From positions 1-7,909 of the forward strand of contig DUEF01000313.1 in assembly GCA_011176555.1 (NCBI GenBank): a DNA stretch of 7,909 bases. The letters run 5' to 3'. Source of the DNA: Caldilineae bacterium. GTDB taxonomy: Bacteria > Chloroflexota > Anaerolineae > J102. Shown here one piece after another: positions 5,336 to 7,909 of this stretch; position 1 is the first letter of the stretch, and each line of letters begins with the position of its first letter. The position numbers and the translations under genes were made by a program. The notes beneath the pieces are model-generated. The model was not told the origin of the DNA. It did no database searches and was given only the letters and a program-made list of their open reading frames with translations.

Positions 5336-6331
5336 ATGTTTGTATCCAAACGCATTTATCTGTTGACGTCACTACTGTTACTGGCCCTGCTACTGGCGGC
5401 CTGTGGTGACAAGCCGACCGACGTTGCCGAGCAAGAGGGCGGCTTCATGCTCGCTTTGCCGCGTATCAACGTCGATATCGATGAGGAGGGCGTGCCTTCG
5501 GTAGCGGGCATCAGTCCGGAGACGCTGGAAAAGATCAGTCTGGGCATGGTGGATTTGAACGAGTTCCGAATGCCCAAGAACTACGTCGACTGGTTCACCG
5601 GCGCCAACGTGCAGCACATGGAAGTGGTGCATACCAGCGACGGATTGTATGTGTTCGTCAACGGCACCCCCATGCCACACCTGGCCTGGGACGGGGATTC
5701 GCTGTCTTCCGCTGCCGATCTGGCCGCCGATCTGGACCAACTCAACCCCTACATGGCCAAGGTCCTCAAACTACTGATTCCCTTCATCCAGCGCACCGGA
5801 ATCGATGTTGGTTTGAAATTCCCGTTGCAGCCCGGCGCGGAAGAAATCCCCATGCGATCTCCCGATGCACCTCTCAAGTCAGCCGCTTCTGAACCAGAAT
5901 CCAGCTTGGCGATCGTGCGGGTTCACGTATCCTACGACGACGAAGGCGTGCCTTCCGTGTTGGCCATTTCCTCCAAGGATATCGAAGAAGCGCTTGGTTA
6001 TTCGCTGCGACAGGTGCAACTCGAACCGGACTTTGTCGCCAAGATGGAAGATGCGGGCATTCAGCACATCACCATGCGCACGACCCCCAATGGCCTGCTG
6101 TTGTGGAAAAACGACGACGCCCTGCCTTATCTGGCCTGGTCGGATGAAAACTTACGCAATAGCGCCACGCTGGTCGACGACATGGTTGCGCTGTACGATC
6201 TGCCGGAATGGGATGCTGTACGTGAAGCGGTCAACTTGATGTTGCCAATGCTTGACAATATCAACGGCGAGATCGTGCTTCTGTTCCCTCTGACAGAAGG
6301 CGCCGAGTCGATCCCCATCCCCCAACCTTAA
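5336..6331 (+). CDS. Lipoprotein with two tandem copies of an unrecognised domain
   Basis: The ATG at 5336 follows AAGGAGGT with 6 bases of spacing, giving 331 residues; an in-frame ATG at 5252 has no such site. Residues 1-23 are a lipoprotein signal: Lys5-Arg6, a Leu-rich core, and the lipobox Leu20-Ala-Ala-Cys23, so Cys23 should be lipidated and the protein exported and membrane-anchored. The mature part is two related domains, about residues 43-173 and 195-329, joined by a Ser/Glu/Pro-rich linker. Both share EGVPSV near the start, then (V/I)QH, a Thr..Gly-Leu turn, P(H/Y)LAW, and a closing FPL..GAE.IP. Asp and Glu are frequent and no enzyme motif is visible. I do not recognise a named family. 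Similar two-copy lipoproteins may occur in Chloroflexota, but that is memory, not evidence. The next gene follows after 35 bp and is probably co-transcribed. Exported binding or surface structure is the only role I would infer. Confidence 0.88.
   Translation: MFVSKRIYLLTSLLLLALLLAACGDKPTDVAEQEGGFMLALPRINVDIDEEGVPSVAGISPETLEKISLGMVDLNEFRMPKNYVDWFTGANVQHMEVVHTSDGLYVFVNGTPMPHLAWDGDSLSSAADLAADLDQLNPYMAKVLKLLIPFIQRTGIDVGLKFPLQPGAEEIPMRSPDAPLKSAASEPESSLAIVRVHVSYDDEGVPSVLAISSKDIEEALGYSLRQVQLEPDFVAKMEDAGIQHITMRTTPNGLLLWKNDDALPYLAWSDENLRNSATLVDDMVALYDLPEWDAVREAVNLMLPMLDNINGEIVLLFPLTEGAESIPIPQP
5462..5854 (+). repeat. Lipoprotein domain copy 1
   Basis: This covers residues 43-173 of the lipoprotein. 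Landmarks shared with copy 2 are EGVPSV (51-56), VQH (92-94), MPHLAW (113-118) and FPLQPGAEEIP (162-172). The DNA also keeps an 11-base identity, GGCGTGCCTTC, at 5489 here and 5945 in copy 2. Confidence 0.75.
5918..6322 (+). repeat. Lipoprotein domain copy 2
   Basis: This covers residues 195-329. Matching landmarks are EGVPSV (203-208), IQH (242-244), LPYLAW (263-268) and FPLTEGAESIP (317-327). The copies have diverged widely in between, so the duplication is old. Confidence 0.75.
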
Positions 6332-6366
6332 CACTCCCCCAATCTTGACTCGACGGAGGCGTCATC

Positions 6367-7182
6367 GTGGAAGTTAAACGAAAATATGGCTGTTTGCGCG
6401 TCATCGGCTGGATCGCGCAAGCGCTCGCCTGGATTATTCTCATCATAGCTGTTGTCACGGCCATTGGCGTGTATTTTGGCGTCAATCACAACGTATCCCG
6501 TTGGTTAGGAGTAGCCGCTTTGCCGGCCGGCATTTGGGCTTTTCTCCAGTTCTTTGTCATTGGCCGCTTGCTAACGCTGGCGACCGATGTGGAGTACAAC
6601 AGTCGCGTTGCCGGGGCGACTGTTGAAAACCTCAATAGCGCGCTTGCCGAGTTGAAGGAAAGCGGTCGCGCTAACACGGCGGCCGTCAACAGTCTGTCGG
6701 GAGCGGTGGATGACCTGAAGCTGCAAGTTGAACCGTTGACAGCGGCGGCCCTGACCGCAGCAGTGGTGCATGAGACGGAAACCGAGCGTGTGCTTCCCCC
6801 ACCAGAACCTGAGCCAGAACCCGAACCTGAGCCAGAACCCGAGCCAGAACCTGAACCGGAGCCAGAACCTGAACCTGAACCAGAACCTGAGCCGGAACCG
6901 GAACCCGAGCCGGAGCCAGAACCTGAGATTGCCTCTAACGATTTCACGAAGTTGGAGGGCGTTGGCCCCAAGATCTCTGGTTTGTTGAAGGCTAGCGGCA
7001 TCAACACATTCGAGCAGCTTGCTAACACCAGCGTTGATGATCTTCAGCAGGTTCTTTCCGATGCCGGATTACGGTTCGCCAACCCCACCTCCTGGCCAGA
7101 ACAAGCCAAGTTCGCCGCCAGTGGCGATTGGGATGGCCTGGCTGAATACCAGCAGTCGCTGCGAGGCGGTCGCATCAGCTAG
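6367..7182 (+). CDS. Membrane-anchored helix-hairpin-helix protein with poly-Glu-Pro linker
   Basis: The GTG at 6367 has GGAGG 7 bases upstream (6355-6359) and gives 271 residues. Domains in order: a basic N-terminus (Lys4-Arg5-Lys6), two membrane helices (about 11-38 and 46-70), a polar heptad-like stretch likely to form a coiled coil (about 74-125), PPP then (Glu-Pro)20-Glu (144-187), and a C-terminal helix-hairpin-helix domain starting FTKLEGVGPKISGLLKASGI (193-212). The tail with WPEQAKFAASGDWDGL often follows this HhH type. By the positive-inside rule both ends should be cytoplasmic. HhH domains of this kind bind DNA without sequence specificity or mediate protein contacts, so tethering of DNA or a partner to the membrane is possible but inferred. 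The HhH lacks any nuclease motif. The gene lies 35 bp after the lipoprotein gene and before a strong terminator, so the two form a likely operon. Confidence 0.87.
   Translation: MEVKRKYGCLRVIGWIAQALAWIILIIAVVTAIGVYFGVNHNVSRWLGVAALPAGIWAFLQFFVIGRLLTLATDVEYNSRVAGATVENLNSALAELKESGRANTAAVNSLSGAVDDLKLQVEPLTAAALTAAVVHETETERVLPPPEPEPEPEPEPEPEPEPEPEPEPEPEPEPEPEPEPEPEPEPEIASNDFTKLEGVGPKISGLLKASGINTFEQLANTSVDDLQQVLSDAGLRFANPTSWPEQAKFAASGDWDGLAEYQQSLRGGRIS
6805..6927 (+). repeat. Hexanucleotide repeat encoding (Glu-Pro)20-Glu
   Basis: Twenty GAR-CCN hexamers plus a final GAG run in frame. Third positions vary among all four CCN codons, so the array is kept mainly at the protein level. However, the first 18 bases (6805-6822) are duplicated exactly at 6823-6840, which suggests recent slippage or unequal exchange. 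The peptide should form a stiff, negatively charged rod about 40 residues long. Confidence 0.95.
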
Positions 7183-7208
7183 TAGGTTTTATTTCGATAC
7201 TCCCATTC

Positions 7209-7248
7209 AAAATGCGTCATGCCGGGTTCTCGGTATGGCGCATTTTTT
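7209..7248 (+). terminator. Rho-independent terminator after the lipoprotein/HhH operon
   Basis: AAAATGCGTCATGCCG (7209-7224) pairs with CGGTATGGCGCATTTT (7231-7246) over 16 positions, with two G-U pairs and no mismatch, around the 6-base loop GGTTCT. The T run extends through 7248. The A-rich left arm against the T run means it may also work on the minus strand. It starts 26 bp after the HhH gene stop and ends only 20 bp before the next ATG. Confidence 0.9.
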
Positions 7249-7268
7249 CAATCCCTCTCGGCTCTACC

Positions 7269-7715
7269 ATGTCAACTGACGAGAAGGACTACTACCTCAT
7301 CTTACAGGTGCAGCCGAGCGCTGATCCAGATGTGATCCAGGCGGCCTATCGGCGGTTGGCGCGCAAATATCATCCGGATGTCGGACAGCGCAATTCCACC
7401 CGGATGCAAGAATTAAACGAAGCTTACGAGACGCTCTCGGACCCGGCCCGGCGCGCGGCCTACGACCGCCGGTATCGTTCACGACAACGGTCGGACGCAG
7501 GGGCGTCGGCCAGAGGAGCGACTTCGACCAGGCCCGCCTTCTCGTTTCCCTGGCGGTCGCTCATTGTCTCCCTGGTGGTCATGTCCCTGCTGGTTGTGTT
7601 CGTATTGGATGTGTTTCGGGTTGGACTGCGGGGCGCTCCTGAGATCACACTTGTCTTGATTGTGTTGGGCCTCCTGCTGTACTATTTCGGCGGGCTCAAA
7701 GATCTGTGGGAGTAG
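7269..7715 (+). CDS. Small J-domain protein with two C-terminal membrane helices
   Basis: From ATG 7269 the protein is 148 residues. The J-domain fills about residues 6-70: DYYLILQVQPSADPDVIQAAYRRLARKYHPDV, with the His35-Pro36-Asp37 motif that stimulates Hsp70 ATPase, then ELNEAYETLSDPARRAAYDRRY. A basic Ser/Arg/Gly linker (71-93) leads to two hydrophobic segments (about 95-117 and 124-141). The Gly/Phe-rich, zinc-finger and substrate domains of DnaJ are absent, so this is a membrane J-protein that would recruit DnaK to the membrane; its client is unknown. An upstream in-frame ATG at 7212 lies inside the terminator stem and would add 19 unlike residues, so it is rejected. No good SD precedes ATG 7269. 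The gene converges on the minus-strand gene with 9 bp between stops. Confidence 0.87.
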   Translation: MSTDEKDYYLILQVQPSADPDVIQAAYRRLARKYHPDVGQRNSTRMQELNEAYETLSDPARRAAYDRRYRSRQRSDAGASARGATSTRPAFSFPWRSLIVSLVVMSLLVVFVLDVFRVGLRGAPEITLVLIVLGLLLYYFGGLKDLWE

Positions 7716-7724
7716 CAATGCAAT

Positions 7725-7909
7725 TTAGCGCCCGCCAGGGCTGCGCCGGTAATCAAGATAAATGCCGAGAATCAAGGCCAGGATCAGCCACAGATGCTTC
7801 TCGCCCCGCACATCGTGGCCCAGTCCGTACACCTGTTGGGCGATGAAGGCGGCAGATAGGCCGATAGCAAGCGACAGCCAACGTCCCGTTTCCCGCCTGA
7901 GGTTGAACA
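7725..7909 (-). CDS. C-terminal end of a membrane protein, possibly O-antigen-ligase type
   Basis: On the minus strand a frame is open from the right edge to a TAA at 7725-7727, giving 60 visible residues and no start codon in the window. It has two hydrophobic helices: one around WLSLAIGLSAAFIAQQVYGLG and one around LWLILALILGIYLDYRR. A short polar loop (HDVRGEKH) separates them, and the tail is basic. This helix-loop-helix ending with a VYGL..-type loop recalls the C-terminus of O-antigen ligase/polymerase-family proteins of Chloroflexota. With so little sequence, that identity is only a suggestion. The gene is real by its convergent position, hydrophobicity and continuous frame. Confidence 0.6.
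   Translation of the reverse strand, partial: FNLRRETGRWLSLAIGLSAAFIAQQVYGLGHDVRGEKHLWLILALILGIYLDYRRSPGGR

Noticed and set aside
6796..6927. TonB-like function suggested by the Glu-Pro stretch
   Set aside because: TonB has one N-terminal membrane helix, mixed Glu-Pro/Lys-Pro repeats and a periplasmic C-terminal domain. Here there are two helices, no Lys-Pro repeats and a helix-hairpin-helix tail.
6486..7028. 180-residue minus-strand frame rich in Gly-Ser repeats
   Set aside because: It is the antisense image of the Glu-Pro array in the real plus-strand gene; GAR-CCN read backwards gives Gly-Ser runs. There is no ribosome site and no family pattern.
7212..7268. Upstream start for the J-protein at ATG 7212
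   Set aside because: This ATG lies inside the terminator stem, and the extra 19 residues do not fit the J-domain N-terminus.

Overview
The window reads as ordinary bacterial chromosome. It is GC-rich by eye, has compact gene spacing, good Shine-Dalgarno (SD) sites and several GTG/TTG starts. The mix of genes recalls Chloroflexota (Anaerolineae/Caldilineae-type) genomes: a molybdenum hydroxylase in medium-small-large order, a lipoprotein with a duplicated domain, a membrane protein with a poly-Glu-Pro linker and a helix-hairpin-helix tail, and a short membrane J-protein. That placement is an inference from style and family memory; no rRNA or marker gene is present to prove it.

Layout from left to right. 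(1) Positions 1-982 hold the C-terminal two thirds of a polysaccharide flippase. (2) Positions 983-1220 are non-coding, with only a weak terminator candidate. (3) Positions 1221-4909 are a tight three-gene operon for a xanthine dehydrogenase/CO dehydrogenase-family molybdenum hydroxylase: FAD subunit (probably TTG start), two-[2Fe-2S] subunit and molybdopterin subunit, joined by a 4-bp ATGA overlap and a zero-gap junction. Electrons should pass from the Mo site through the two Fe-S clusters to FAD. The substrate cannot be read from the sequence. The CO dehydrogenase active-site loop is absent, and one of the two purine-binding glutamates of xanthine dehydrogenase is replaced by Ala. (4) Positions 4910-5335 are a 426-bp intergenic region that begins with three perfect 9-bp direct repeats at exactly 11-bp spacing, followed by AT-rich promoter-like sequence and a small hairpin just before a perfect SD. 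(5) Positions 5336-7182 hold a probable two-gene operon: an exported lipoprotein made of two copies of an unrecognised domain of about 130 residues, and a two-helix membrane protein with coiled coil, (EP)20 rod and helix-hairpin-helix domain. It ends in a strong rho-independent terminator at 7209-7248. (6) Positions 7269-7715 encode a small J-domain protein with two C-terminal membrane helices. (7) On the minus strand, 7725-7909 is the C-terminal end of another membrane protein, perhaps an O-antigen-ligase-type polymerase, converging on the J-protein gene with a 9-bp gap.

Most worth following up are the lipoprotein plus membrane/HhH pair with its 11-bp repeat array upstream, and the unassigned substrate of the molybdenum hydroxylase. 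No mobile element, CRISPR array, tRNA or rRNA was recognised.
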